The position numbers were made by a program, and so were the translations under genes. From assembly GCA_013396525.1 (NCBI GenBank), contig VWYX01000356.1, positions 293,577 through 357,576 of the forward strand: a stretch of DNA of 64,000 nt, in the 5' to 3' direction. Numbering within the stretch: the first letter of the stretch is position 1; each line of letters opens with the position of its first letter. The notes beneath the pieces are model-generated. The model was not told the DNA's origin. It did not search any database and worked only from the letters and a program-made list of their open reading frames with translations. Below, piece after piece: positions 33,591 through 46,930 of the stretch. Source of the DNA: Chaetorhynchus papuensis. Taxonomy: Eukaryota > Chordata > Aves > Passeriformes > Rhipiduridae.

Positions 33591-35785
33591 TGCCTTCATG
33601 GTGTCCCTCCTCCCCTGGCAGCCTGGATTCTCCTACACAGTGTCCACGTTCCTCTGCTGCCAGCAGCAGCTTCACCCCCGACACCTCCAACCCTCTGGGA
33701 GATCCGTGGCCTGCAGCACCCCTGACATTGAGCCTGGAGGGAGCTGGGCTCGGCATCCGGGGCTCAGGAGGAGCCAAGAGCCCAGAGCAGCATTTCTGGC
33801 TCTGCTCTGGGTTCTGACCGAGACTTTGGACAAATGACCTCACCTTGAAGTGCCTCAATTTTCCTGTCAGGCCTTTGTGCTTACTGGCATGTAGCTACCT
33901 CACAGGCGCTACAGGGGACTCGCTAAATCAACTGCCTGCCAAATTCTTTTAAATTTTGCATAATTCTCAGGCTAAAAGACAATAATAACACGTTCATCCC
34001 CTGCCCTGCTCAGTCTGGCTGGGCCAGAGTCGTCGTCTCCAGGCTGAAATGATGGTTGTGTGCCCCTGGATCTGTAAGCTGTCCGTGCAGCCCGTGCTGG
34101 TGTGAGCCAGGCTCTGGCTGTGGCTGTGCTTTCCCGGGAGCACAGACACCCCCCGGCTTTTGTGGCAGGTGGCCCCTAAATGCTGGCACGGATTTGTGAG
34201 CTCCCTGCAGTCCTGAGCCTTTGCAAAGTGCCCAGCAGCAGAGGCTGAGCCTGTGAGCAGTAATTAGCTGCGTTCATTAAGTGGATGGCTGATACCACGG
34301 GGGATGGGGAAGGAAGACAGAAATTTATAGAAATGTGGGGTTCTGCTGCTCACGGGGAGCACTGACAGCCAGTCCTGCCCAGAGACCCCACTCTCCCCTT
34401 CCCAATTCTCTGATTTTCACCTTCCCAGAGCACTGACACGCACAAGGGGCGTCCTCTGCTTCCAGGACACCCCCAAATGCTCTGAAGGGTTATTTACCTT
34501 TGGGGCAGTGCCTTACCCGGGCAGCTGGCATGGCTGGTTATCCCCTTTTGTGGGAGTTTGTGGCTGTTTGCTCCGGGTGTGCCCTGGTCACAGGCAGGGT
34601 TAGAGAGAGCAGGAGGAGGGTGAGCACTGCAGGCTCCCCTGGCCAGGAGTTCTCTGCAATAACCCTCTCTGTGGCTGTGACCTGGCAAGCACCAGCCCCA
34701 AAATCCACCACAGTGGTCAGAGCAGCTGTGCAGAGCAAGGTGGTTCAGGTCTGGTACGTCCATGGGTTCAAACATCACTTCTTTTCTTTTTAAACAAAAA
34801 TTGTCCACGTTAACTTCATTCCAGTCCTTTTGTATTTGGTGCGAGGGAACAAGTTTTAATGAAAAATTGACCTGTGTGAGAGGAACTGTATTGTTATGAA
34901 TACCAGAGTTTATTCCTGTCTCACAGGTGACTGTGGCATTGGAGTTTTCTTATTTTTGCACACTTTCTTGTTGATGGGTGGCTGGCACCTCTTGAAATAA
35001 GCAGAGAGGTTTATTTGCACTTTTTGAGTAAGCACATAGGATTTTTCCTAAGTAGCTACTGTCCTTTCCAGCTGGAAATAGGGTTTATTCGTGAAGTCTC
35101 TATCTAGTGGGTCACCCCAAAATTCATCCTAGATTTTATTAAAATCCATTAGAAGTTTCCCCATGTTTTTCTTGGTGAGTGGAGCTATCTGGGTTGTTTG
35201 GGGGATTTTTTAGAACTGTGGGGTTTTTTTCACACAGACAATTCCTGTTAAACTCTTTAATACTTAGCATTTGCTACATGAAAACCAAATATTTTGGAAT
35301 ATACAAAATTTATGACTGGAAAAAGAGAGACTGGTTGGGAAAAAGGGTTAAATGAGCAACAAATCTGATGAGGAGGAATGGTAGCAATCCACTGGGCTGT
35401 AGGCCAAAGAAGCAGGGCTATTTTTATTTTGTGAAAGTTATTAATAGAAGGTGTGCACCTTCTTGAGAGCTTGTATTAACCTTTCTTTGCGAAGGCAGCT
35501 CCATGGAGTGACTTCTTACACTCTGTTTCTCCCGTAAGTGATTATTGATACCAATTTTTGTTAATTTTTTTAATGTCAACTGCATTCCTACAATTCAATG
35601 GTATGATTATTTCTATGTCTTACAGAAAACTAACACTGGAAATAATTCATTTTTCACGTCAACTTTTATAAATCAAATTGTAAAATCTTTTCTTCCCATG
35701 AGTAAAGTTTTGTGATTCCTTTCATGTTGTTCAATGAATGAAGAATTATATTTATAAAAAATAAATAGTTTTTAATAAGAAGTGT
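33591..35785 (+). other. probable 3' UTR of H6PD
   Basis: Non-coding sequence follows the H6PD stop. It is GC-balanced at first and then AT-rich with many T-runs from about 34.8 kb, as in long vertebrate 3' UTRs. The first convincing AATAAA is at 35760-35765. H6PD has a multi-kilobase 3' UTR in human. The extent is inferred and shorter isoforms are possible. Confidence 0.55.
35760..35765 (+). terminator. candidate polyadenylation signal of H6PD
   Basis: An AATAAA hexamer sits at the end of the AT-rich block and is followed within 60 bp by T- and GT-rich sequence. A later AATAAA at 38635-38640 is an alternative. Confidence 0.5.
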
Positions 35786-38700
35786 CTTTTAATTTCTTCC
35801 AGAGATGGGTGGTCTTTCCCTGTCCTCCTGGTGAGTGAGGTTTTAGGGTTTTAGTTGTGCAAAGTGGTCAATGTCACTGCAGTTTTAAATGTTCACTCTG
35901 ACTCTTGCTTTTTTTTTTTTTTTTTTTTGGTGTCTCCTCCAGACAAGGCCAGGACTTTCCAAAACAAGGAGCAGCCAAAGCCCTTTTAAGGTGAGAAGAT
36001 GGAATCACCCAGTGCTGTGCAGGGTCCTGGAATGGCCAGGCCTCGGGAAAGCCTCCCCTGATCCACATTTACTCCCCAAGTTGCATTTCCATGGACACTG
36101 TCACCATAGTGCAGGGCTGCTTAATAACACAGAGTTTATAAAGTGCATTTTTAACTCCAGTCCATCCATCTGTGAGCTGGGAGGGTGCAGTGGAAGCTCC
36201 AGCAGGAGCTGTTACTCGGGCTGGCCCCGTGGATGGTCCCGGAGCCCAGTCCTGGCCTCCACTCCAGCTGATTCCCAAGGGGTTGGAGCTGCAGCCGGTA
36301 CCAAGTTTTGGATGTTTACCCGCATGGAGAAGGGAAACCTGGAGTCAGATGCTGGGGAAAAGGGCAGCTTCACCCAGGGAGAGGGAGGAAATGCAGGGAG
36401 GAGGAGGAGACGCAGCTCTCTGTGTCTGTCTGAGGTGTGCACATCCCATTTGGGAACGTGCTTGTGGGACAGACCTGAGTGATGTCAAAAAGCTTCATTC
36501 GGGAAAGGCAAAAAAGTCTGCAGCACGAGGGAGGGGGAAAACCCAAGGGCGGCGGGGATTCATCGGACTGCCCGGATCCCGCACGGCCCCACAGCCTGGT
36601 CGGGAGGGAGCCGGCGGTGGCACAGCCCCACGCGAGTGTCCGTGCCGGGGGACAGGGGACACTGCCCTGTGGGACACTGCCGGGGGACAGGGGACACTGT
36701 CCCCAGAGAGGACATCGCTGCCTTTCCGCGGCTCCTCCGGGTACACAGCAGCTCTGGAGACAGCTCTGCCAGCAGCAGAGGGTGCTGCTTGCCCGTGCTG
36801 CAGGATGGGCTGGGAGCCGCTTTTCGCAGCCCTGTGCTGCCCGAGGAGCGTTTTCCAGAGCCCCGGACCAGCACAGCCGCGTGTGCCACCAGCACTGAGG
36901 GAGACGAGCGGGGGCTCCCGGGGCACGGCGAGCTCCCTGCCCGGCTGCCCTCCCGGGAGCTGCTCCACAGCTGCTGTTCCTGCATCGTCCCGCTTGCTAC
37001 CATTTTCCATCCGTGGCCATCCAGCAAGAAGGCAAGGAGCTCGTTCCTCTGCTCTCCCACCCCCAGTGGCCTCCGTGCCCAGGCTGTGACCGTGTGCTCA
37101 GCTCCCCGCAGGCTCGGCTGGCACAAGCAGCGTTGGATGTGGCCTCTTCCCGCAGCTGCAGGACCCCAGTAAATCGCTGTGGTTTCGAGGGTTGCTCCCC
37201 TGTGAGGAAGGAGTCATGTCCAGGTACCTCAGAGCTAGCTGGGGATGTAAGGGTTGCTCTAAAAAGAACGGGGAGTAAATTCTGCATCCAAGTGCTCCCG
37301 GTTACAAGAAGGGACTAAAAAGAAGATGTCTACTCCTTCTTTTTCCTGCAAAGTGCCCCTGGGCGATGCCTCTTCATTCTCCTCCATCCCACTCTCTCTT
37401 ACTCCCTTTTCCACCCCATCTTCCCAGCTGAGCAGGGTTTGTGATTGTCCTCTAAGCAGGCTTGGCAGGGTTTCTCCCTCGTGAGGCTGCTGTTTTCACA
37501 GCCCCTCTCTGTCCTGCAGCACACTGGGTTACTTTGGCTCCGTGGCTGCCCATGACAGACGCTCATTGTTCGCTATCTGTTGCATTGTCTCCCCCGATTC
37601 CCACAGGCACAGCCTGCATGCAGCACGTACATGTTTCCGGGCACAGTGGTTGCTCTCTCTCTCTCCCCTGCTCTCCCCAGGGCACGGAGAGCTCCGGGCT
37701 TTCTGCCTGCCTGTCTCCGTACACCCCCTCCGAACGCAGGGCAATAGGATGCCCTCGGTGGCTACAGCCTGCCAGCCTCCTGCTGCAAGGGCAGCGTCAG
37801 CCAGGCATAAAGCACATCCAGAGTCTGCTCCAGCCTCAGGGTCCATGCAGGGAGCCCAAAGGATTTAAATCTTTAACTTCAGACGTTCAAGAGGGGCGCA
37901 GTTTTCAGAAGGTGGACGTTCACCCCCTTCCAGACCCCAGAGCTGATCTACAGCGCTGAATGCTGACCACAAGAAAGCAGGCATGCCAAGCCATTCCTCC
38001 TCCCACCTTCCTTTTAATGGTCTTAGCATAAATTCACAAGGATGGGAGCTGGAAAAGTCTCAGCCAGTCCAGGCTCCATCCCCAGTCAGTTCTCCAGAAA
38101 GGCTTAGAGGGATTCCATTGCAGGCCATAAGCACTGGCCCTGGTCAGTCACCCCCCTCTGCCTCTGTGCTGTTGTTTGAGATGTAGGCGGTGTTCAAAGC
38201 AAGCGACAGAAGATCAGCAATTCCTGCTTCTTAAGGAAGCAAGAAAGCCAAATACTAAGGAAATAAAAGCAGACAAGATTCCATAGGAGCTGTGATCTCA
38301 TCTGGCGAGAAGCCACCACAGAGCTGAGAAGTTCTGCTCCAGCACTTGTCACATCTGGTCTCCTCCAGCTTCCCTGCTGCTCCCACACCTCCTGCACCCC
38401 ACTCCTCCCTCTTGCTGTAAAGAGCAGGGGTCTCTCTTGGAGCAGGAAACCCTTGCTCACCTGGAACCAGCACACAAGAAAATGCAGGACCAAGTCAAAG
38501 CGATGTAGTTTTGAAAAAGCTACCCAGATATGTATCTATTTGACATAAACGCTCCTATTTCTATTTTGCAGGGTGTGAAAGAACATATTTGTGCTGTATC
38601 TGCAATCTCCCCGGTGTTTCTGGTCAGCTAGAGTAATAAATTTAATCTGAATGTGTTTTTTTAATGGACCACAGTGGCTGGCATAGAGCAACTATTCGCC

Positions 38701-39264
38701 AGGGACATCAAAATATGCCCAAGAAATTAGTGCCTCAGTCCTGTTCAGCCGAGACGAAAGCAAAGTCCTCTGGAAGCAGAGGCACAAAAACGAGGACAAA
38801 TGAATTAACTGTGCTCTTTTCTCACATGTGCCCCAAGACCATCAGTGATGAGAAATGTCAAGACCCATGTCAGTGTCCAATCCCTAAAAACAGTAACTCC
38901 AGCAGCATTCGGGGGCATTCATTCCACACTGACTCAGATGGCAGACTGCCACCTCCTGAATCACTCACACCACTTCCTGCAGCTCTTAGGTGGTCCTCGG
39001 AGGTATCCCATGCAATATGGCTTGCTGAATTTATGACAATCCACAGGTCTACAGCTTGAGCAGTTCTGCTACAAACAGCTCTTTTTGTCTGGAAACGCTG
39101 ACAAATTAATCATCTCAAAGGGACACTACCGGGTCAGATTTGTCCGGACAGTTGTTTTTTGAATGAAGACTGAAACGAACAGAATTGTACTTCCCTGGTT
39201 TATTTCGGTAAACAAACGAGTCTTTAAAAAGCAAACAGACATTCCCTGGAGTGACTGAAACAAA
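35786..39264. other. intergenic between H6PD and SPSB1
   Basis: No gene is recognised. A 20-nt T-run (35909-35928), a GC-rich patch (about 36540-36990) and ordinary sequence are present. Open frames such as 36172-37089 are chance products of the GC-rich patch. Confidence 0.5.
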
Positions 39265-39265
39265 T

Positions 39266-39480
39266 CACAGAATCAGTCAGGTTGGAAAAGACCTCTGAGC
39301 TCATCGAGTCCATGCTGTGACATAACGCCACCGTGTCATCTGGAGCACGGCACGAAGTGCCACGGCCGGGCATTCCTTAAACACCTCCGGGCACGGAGCC
39401 TCCGCCACCTCTCCGGGCACGGAGCCTCCGCCACCTCCCCGGGCAGCCCCTTCCACTGCCCGATCCCCCTTCATGTGAAG
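39266..39480 (-). mobile_element. CR1 LINE fragment abutting the SPSB1 CpG island
   Basis: ATCACAGAATCAGTCAGG, TTGGAAAAGACCTCTGAG, CATCGAGTCCATGCTGTGAC, CACGAAGTGCCACG and TTCATGTGAAGAAA follow the avian CR1 3' region in reverse order. Within it a 26-bp segment is duplicated in tandem (39385-39410 and 39411-39436). The copy ends where the CpG island begins. Confidence 0.92.
39385..39436. repeat. 26-bp tandem duplication inside CR1
   Basis: Two identical 26-bp copies starting CTCCGGGCACGGAG and ending CCGCCACCT lie head to tail within the CR1 fragment. The identity suggests a recent event. Confidence 0.93.
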
Positions 39481-40560
39481 AAACGCGGAGCACCGCGTGG
39501 GTGTGCGGACACCGAGGATGCGACCCGCAGCGACCGCGCCGTGCGCGGGGATCCCCAGCGCCGCGGCTGGGACCCGCCGCTATTTTCAGCCGTTCCTGGA
39601 GGGAGCGTGGCAGAATAGCACTAAAGCAGCCCAGATTTCACCCAGAAATGGTGCCGGCTGCCGGGCGGGGATGGGCGGCGGGGATGGGCAGCGGGGATGG
39701 GCACCGGGGCCGCCGCTGTGCCCCGCGATGCGCGACCTCCGCCGGCGGCAGCGCCCCGGCCCCGCTCGGCCGCTCTCCCCGCCGGTCCCGCTCCCTCCCC
39801 GGTCCCGCTCCGCCGCTTTCCCCGCCGGTCCCGCTCCCTGCCCGGTCCCGCTCCCTGCCCGGCCCCGCTCCCTGCCCGGCCCCGCTCCGCTGCTCTCCCC
39901 GCCGGTCCCGTTCCCTGCCCGGTCCCGCTCCCTGCCCGGCCCCGCTCCGCCGCTCTCCCCGCCGGTCCCGCTCCCTGCCCGGCCCCGCCCCGCCGGCGCT
40001 GCCCGGGCGGAGCGGCCGCGCCCCGGGCCGGGCCGGGGGCGGAGCGGGGCCCGCCGGGCGCTATTTGGGCCATGTGATGCCGGCCCGGCCCCGCTGGGCG
40101 CGCCTGGCGCCGGGAGCAGCGGGCGCGGGGCTCGGCCTGCCCGGCGGGCACGGCGCGGAGCGGGGCCATGGTCCGGCGGGCAGCCCGGGCACGGTAGGAG
40201 CCGCCGGGGCGGTGCGGGGTGGGAGCTCCGGGGCGGCTCCGCGGCCTCTCGGCGCTCGGGCCCCGCGGGGCGCAGCGGTGCCTCCGCCCGGGCAGGGCCC
40301 GCGGGCGGTGCCAGCCCGGAGCCGCGGCGGGGCCGAGCGCTGGCTGCAGCCGCTCCCGGAGCCCGGCCCGGCGCGGGGGGCAGCGGCGGGGCTGGCGGAG
40401 GTGACGGGCTCCGGCGGCGCCCCGAGGATCGCGGGGATGCCGGGGAGGGGCGGCTGCCGGAGCCCGGCTGGCGTGGCCGTGCGCGGGTTTGGAGAGCAAA
40501 CAGCGATAATCGGCTCAGATAGCTCCGGCTCGTTAGGGAAGCGGCGTTGTTTGTTCAGGG
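39480..40560 (+). promoter_or_regulatory. CpG-island promoter and exon 1 region of SPSB1
   Basis: A 1-kb CpG island lies about 20 kb upstream of the SPSB1 coding exon; SPSB1 has a remote non-coding first exon in other vertebrates. It contains a dense GC minisatellite (39754-39992), then a short motif-rich core with CTATTTGG (40061-40068) and the E-box CATGTGA (40071-40077). Two possible first-exon donors are CACG/GTAGGA at 40193/40194 and GGAG/GTGACG at 40400/40401. A short ATG frame (40168-40197, nine codons) ends at the TAG of the first donor. The start site is not determined. The 341- and 368-codon frames here are not considered coding. Confidence 0.65.
39754..39992. repeat. 17-bp GC minisatellite with 60-bp higher-order period
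   Basis: A 17-bp unit, CCCGGYCCCGCTCCCTG, alternates with CCGCTCCGCCGCTCTCCCC-type spacers. Three to four blocks recur with an approximately 60-bp period. It sits just upstream of the core of the SPSB1 CpG island. Confidence 0.9.
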
Positions 40561-40907
40561 TCTGTGGTTACCGCGGTGGCCTCCGGAGCTCACCTTACAA
40601 GGTCTGATTACTGTGTCTCTGTTCTTACTACATAAACCTTTGCGAATACAACGGGGACTTATATAATCCTGTATCTGAAGGACCTAGGCTGTTGTTGTAA
40701 GGTCAGTCTTGCTGTAGCCTCCTGCTGGACTGTGCCGCGTTTTGTCCTCATTCCCTGACTGAAGTGGGCAGCCAGGATGCCTGGTGGCTGCTGGTGGCCA
40801 TGCCTGAATCAAAACCTGTGAATTGTCTGAGCCGTGGCTCAAGATAAGGAAGTTTACAAAACGATTGTAAAAAAAAAAAATGGGAGTTGCTCCTTGGAGA
40901 AAGATCA

Positions 40908-40911
<4 letters not shown>

Positions 40912-40947
<36 letters not shown>
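40912..40947. repeat. T36 homopolymer tract
   Basis: Thirty-six consecutive T residues are present. No retroposed body with target-site duplications was recognised beside it. Confidence 0.95.
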
Positions 40948-43900
40948 CCATGATAGCGACGCAGGATGGCTCTATGAACCTTTTGTCCCAGGAGTAATCT
41001 GTGTTTTTCCCACCCCTCTAACACCTGATTTCTACACCAGATGCAGCATTGCTAAGCTCGGTAGCACAGGCAGCTCAGGTGGCGTAAGTTTTGGCTGCTC
41101 CATCACCAGGACCAAACCGTGCTGAGCCTGCAGTAAGAGAGGTCTGGCTGTAGGATGGCCAGAGGGGCTCTCCCAGCCCACAAGGAAAGCTATTTCTGTG
41201 GTAAGTTGATAAGGGAACAGCCGGGAACGCGATGGAGCCGTGCTGCTGTTCGCAAAGTGAATGGCAGTGCCGGGAAGCACCCGAGTGGAGGAGCATCCTC
41301 CCTGCCCCACCGGCGGGAGCTGCCCTGTCCCCTCCCTGCTCTGTCACCGTGCCTGGCCCGCTGGCCCTGCCGGGGCTCTCAGGAGCTGCGATGATGGATG
41401 CACAAAGCAGCAATTTACTCTTCTCCCCCCTCAGAGGCAGGGGATGAACTCCAGCAGTGTGTTCCTCAGGGGATATTGGGTTGTTGCAGTGCATCAGCAG
41501 CGGCTTTTGCAGCCTCTCTCCTCTGCTCTGGAGGTTACTGAAGTGCACTATAATGTGCTTTGGAGCTTGTTTGTAAACTTCTGCTGGATGCTTCTGAGAT
41601 GTGGGCCTGTGTTCCAGGAACTGGCCAGCTGACACGTGCTGCGTTTGTGTGCAGTCACTCACTGCTGCTGCATGTGGGGAATGGCCTCTGCTCGTTGCTC
41701 TTCTGTGTCTGGGCTGTTGTTTTTTTTTTTTTTTCCCCTGGCTCCTATTGCCTTTCCTCAGAAAAAGTGAAAGCAGTCTGCAAGGGCTGCTTGTCTTGTG
41801 AGGGCTAATTAAGAATTCATTAAGTTACTGGAATTAAAAATCTGTAGCTAATGAGCCAGTGAGGACACTGTGCCAGGGTTTGTGACTGAGCGCAGACAGT
41901 GCTGACAGATAATATTCCAAGTCACAATGTAGGTTTTGAAGAATATAAGATGCGGCATGGAGGATGTTCTGTGGCTGTCCGAGGCTTGTGTCTCAGTCAA
42001 ATTTTGTGTCTGATGCCTCTGCGTACGCTGAAATTGGTGCCTGATGGGCTCTGAGAGGCCAATGCAAGCGGTGGTTATAACTTTGGGCTTTAGTATACTT
42101 GTACTTACTGAGTCTGGAGTCACCGAGGGCTTGTGTTGACAAGGGGTGAGGATTAAGTGGTGTTGGCAGGGAGTATCAGTGAGGTGGTTTTGGCTGGGCT
42201 GTGCTTATCTCTGTCCCGTACAAGCACGGACTGGCAGAGCAGTGCAGCAGAACAGCAGTGCAGGAACAGCTGGCCAGAGCTGCAAGAACCGCACTAACCA
42301 GCTCTGTTTTGGTGTCAGTTTCCCAAACCTGGGGTCTGTGGCTTGGCTGTGCAGCTGCTGCCCGACTCCTTTGTGTTTCCAGGTGTGTGATGGGTCTCAT
42401 ACCCATCGCTTGCCAAGTCACAAGTCAGACACCAGCTGCTTCCAGACAAAGCTGTGTGATGCCTGCAGAATAAAAGTGAGTAAGTGTCTGGTACCAGACT
42501 GCAGTCACTGGGTTCCTCTGCTGGTGGCCTTTGCAGAATGAGCTCATGTCAAGGTGTTGACTCACTTCCAGTTGCTGCACTGCTCTGGGCAACTCAGAAA
42601 CCTTCCCTTGAGTTACCCCGTTTGGGTAACTGCTATAGCTGCCTCTGTTTCCATAAATAATTGCTGGGGGAAGAGTGCAGTTGTCCTTAGCAAACATGGG
42701 ATCTGTGCTACAGGTGATGGCCAAATACTCTCCGCTGACTGTGAGAAAATATATCTAAAAAATAATGGTTTCCAAGCACATGGTGGGGAAAATGTGCCAC
42801 AGTTAACTGTGTTTTCCCAAGGACTACTAAAGCATCTGTTCCCTTTTGACTCTGTACTGCTCTGCCTTTAATGGTAATGCTTTGGAAACTCCTGGGATAA
42901 AGTAAATTGGTCTGTGGTAATGGTCAGAAAATTCTCTTGCAGACTAAGTGGTTTATACAGCAAAGAGAAAAATCCTCACTCTGGGTGTTAATTGGGTACA
43001 GGAACTGCTTTCTTCTGTAGCTGTGGGGTGGCACGAGCTGCCTGAACTCTGGAGTGTTTAAGGGAAGGAAATACAAAAAAAAATTTCCCTAGTAAAATTG
43101 GTTTGATGTGATCTGGATGCTGTGTGGAGGTCCAGCCCCAGCATGTGAAGGCAGCGGGTAAGGCACTGACAGAACACTCAGCTGAACCATCAACAGCGTC
43201 CTGCTCCCGGGCTGAAACTGAGTAAAGCTGTCCCAGCCCAAGGGGCTGCCTCTGCAGAGCCCCTCCTTTGGCAAGAGGAGAGGGCAGGATGATATCCCTG
43301 AGCTCTGGGATGAGCAGATGCAGGGGCTGGTGCAGAGGGAGCTCGGTGCTGTCCCGTGGCTGCTGGGGACAGTTCTTTGTCACACGCTCTCGCGCCTGGG
43401 CTCGGTCTGACAGCCCGGAGCTTTCCGGGCCAGCTGGTGCTTGTGGCAACCTGACAGTGTTTGTGTGCCCCAGGGAGCGTGGTTTGGAGGGATGAGAGCA
43501 GGGCTGCAGGCCAGGGACAGCTGTGGGCTGAGCCTTCCTAGACATCTGCCTCGATGTGTGGCCTTGCTTCCATCGCTCCCCTTGGCGCTCGGCTGCTCAG
43601 AAAGGCAGAGAGTAAAGTTAATGCTTTGCTTGTCTGGTAGCTAAGGCTGGGCTGGATACTTAAAACCAGGTTTTATTTAATGGGCTCTGCCCTGTGGCTC
43701 ATCCTGGCAGTGGGGTGGGAAAGGTGGGAAATATCTTCCTATCTGTGCTCAGTGTGGAAGTGCCACGGTGAGGAGTGGGGGGCTTGGCAATCATTGATCA
43801 TTGGCTTGCCAGTGTTCCATTCGTGTGGAAGATGTCTTGTCACCCTCCCTTCTGGCTTTATGTGTTGTACTTCAGCAGCATTGAGGATCAGTTTCAGAGT

Positions 43901-46892
43901 TTTTTGGATTAGCATCTTTCTCTCATTTAATAGAGAAACAGCCACATGTCTTTGCCTCGGCTTTTTTCCTTAATTCTGGAGAGTCTTGTCCACTGATGTT
44001 TGCTTGTCTCATGGCTCTGTGAGTTTCTTCTGTTCTAGAACATGGGAAGACAGATTTCAAGCTGAAGCAGTGCTGCTGCTGTGTAATAGTAAAACTTCCC
44101 CGGGAGGAGAAAGTGACACACTTCTTTATCCTCATACAAAGCTTTCTCTTTAAGGAGAAAGCTTTTTACTTAAACAAACAAACAGACCCCAACAACCACC
44201 ATCATCTGTCTGCAAAGTGAGAACAATTGAGAGCTTTGGGGCAGAAGGTGGTAGTGTCTGAATGGAGTTACCAAACATGGGCTTTTTCTTTTAGCCTGGA
44301 AGGGGGATTTGATGAAGCTTCTCAGTCAGAGCAGCTGTGTCGATGTTAGCTTCAAACTGCTTTCTTTGGAGAGCTGGTATGTTATCAAGTCAGGAATCTG
44401 TCCTGAGGAGATCCCAGATGGGGCCCTGACACCATAAATGTACAAAGGCACTCAGTTGCACAAAAACTGCAGAAACAACTTAGTTCTGAAGAACGTGAGC
44501 CACAGATGGTAAACAGCCAAGAAAAGCAAGCAAGGGGTAAGGCCAAGCCGTTCTCTACATGAGAAGGCTGCATTGGTCTCAGATGTTTAGAAATTCTTGG
44601 TTTAAACTTCTGCAAACTTCACTGTGGATAAATTCTGGTTTGAATGGCCTCTTGTAAATTAAAATCTACTTAATGCAGACATGTGAAAGATGCCTGCATC
44701 CTAACTATAGTGTTTGGAGGCTCGTAGTAGGTCCTGGAGTTTGCCAAGGTGTGGTTCTTACCTAGATACCCTAATTCATTGCTGGGTGGTACTTCTGGAC
44801 CCCTGGGTCTGTGCTGCAGGGACAGCAGCATTGCTTCTCAGTGAGAAGAAAATAATGACCCTGAAATGCTTCCAAACAGTAGCCTGTGGCCCTTCCTGCT
44901 GGGCTGGGGGGACACTGGGCGTGAGGAGTGGATGGGGTTGTGCTGTGTTGTCAGCAGCTCTGCGTGGAGAGTCTCCTTTGATGCTCAGCCTTCCCGTGCT
45001 ATTTTAAGGCTAAACCAGTCGTGTTACTGAATGTGGACAATGAGGGAGGGGTTGCTTTGTTCCACACTAATCCCAGGGCAGTCGTGCATCTGGGACTTGA
45101 AATTTCAAGGGGTGCCCATGTAAAGAAATACTCAGGACTTAGTGACCAGCTGGTGAGGGGTAAGCTGAACTGGGAGGGCTCGTGTCTGCATCCCAGTTCC
45201 TGTAAACTCCAACAGCTGCAGAATAAACCTGTTGACCCTTGTGCTGAGAAGAGCTTGTGGGCCTGTGTGGATCCAGAAAGTACCTGGCTGGATGCCTGTG
45301 GGCAGGAGATGCAGTTGCTTGGATTTTCTGTTCCGGGGTTACGTGATAGGCAGGAGCTGCTGCGGGCTGTGCTGTCACCCTTCTGCCACGGTTCTGGGCA
45401 CGGGGCTCCCTTGCCTGGTGTCCCCCCCAGTGTCACTGCCCGTGTCCTGGGGCTGTCCCTGTGGCACGCTGAGCACTTCCAGCTGGAACCGATTGGAGCT
45501 GGGGATGGGAGTGAATCAAACCATTGAACCTTTGATCTGCTGCGAGCCAGGGCACTGCTTTCCTCTCAGCGTTTCTGGAGTGCTGTGCTTCCCTCTTGCA
45601 GAGAGGATCAGATAGGCAATTGTAAGTGGTTTCAGCCTCAGTCTTGACTCTGGTATTGATTCAGGCACATGCATCTCTCTGATCTTGCCAGCACAGCTTA
45701 GCTCGCAGCCTGGGAGGAGAAGGGCAGGAGGGCTGCACACATGGCCCTGATTCCAGCAGGATATTGCTGCAAGGTGAGGTATGTGGCACGCTGTCCTGCC
45801 AAGGTACAGCTGCTGTGCACAAGTTAGGAAGGGGCAGCTGATCTGCTGTGAAGTGGCTGTGAGCTTGGGTAGTGGTGAGAATTTGGGGAGAGGAGGCAGA
45901 CCGTAATGTGCTACTGGTTTTACAAGCTGTGGGTTTGACTTGTTCATCCTTGGATCAGCTTGGATACTGTAGTTTCTTGCTACCTGCCTTAGTTAATTGA
46001 TCCTCAGATGATCCTCTCAAGGACCAGCAAGCTGTTAAATAGTTGAACTTTTTAAGCTGTGTTTACAAGTAGCTTTTGAAGGAATTGAGAGCTTTCCTGA
46101 ACAGTTCATTCAGGTGCATCCTTCCTGTTTCCCTCGCCTTCTGGTGAGGTTGTTGAAGGGGCAGTGCCCACACAGGTGCAGCTCTGCACTCCTGGCACGA
46201 GCAGCAATAACGCTGAATCCGAGGCTTTGTCTGGGTAATCTGATAGAGCCCGGTGTGACACGGAACTGGATCTGCAAGAGGCACAGCTTTGTGTGTCAAC
46301 ACCTTCAGTGGGAGGGGACACCTGATGGGATTGCCTGGAAGGAGCAGGCGCCCACATCTGCAGCAGGGGTTCTGCAAGTGCCCCCTGCTCGCTCCAGAAC
46401 ACGCTCTGTGTCACCCCAGCACGGCAGAGACCTCCAGATGTTTGCCTGCGAGGAGCTCCAGTGAATCTGCTGCCAGACTGAGTTTGTTCATTTTGGAAGG
46501 AGATCTGTGCTGCTGGGCGCGCTTGAATGCGTGCTTGGTGTGCGTATTTTTTTCTATGAGGACTTTCTGCTGTACCTGTTTTCTCCAGAAAGGAACTTGG
46601 CTGTGACTCGTGAGGTGCCTTCCATCGTTGCCCCTTGGTGTAGGGATGTGGCTGGTGTTCCCTTCCAGGCAGAACAGCTCCTGCTGTGGCACAGCCACAT
46701 GGCAGCACGTTATCCGTGGGCTAAACAGAATTTCCATTCATGCTGGGGCATGGCAGCAGCCCCTGACTCAGCTGAGCAGGTTGGGCTTTAGGCCAGAGGT
46801 GTGGCCAGACTTTTGGGATGCACCTAGGAGCACACAAGAGCAAAATGAGATATATGTCTTATCCTCTGCTGGACTGTGTTTTCTGGGATAAA

Positions 46893-46930
46893 TATAGATA
46901 AAGAAATATAGATAAATAATTATAGATAAA
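46893..46930. repeat. three-copy 14-bp repeat with GATA motifs
   Basis: TATAGATAAA recurs at 46893, 46907 and 46921 with a 14-bp period. Each copy carries a WGATAR site (AGATAA). Confidence 0.85.

Noticed and set aside
39501..40607. 368- and 341-codon plus-strand frames
   Set aside because: They are frames through the SPSB1 CpG island and its GC minisatellite; low stop-codon density explains them.
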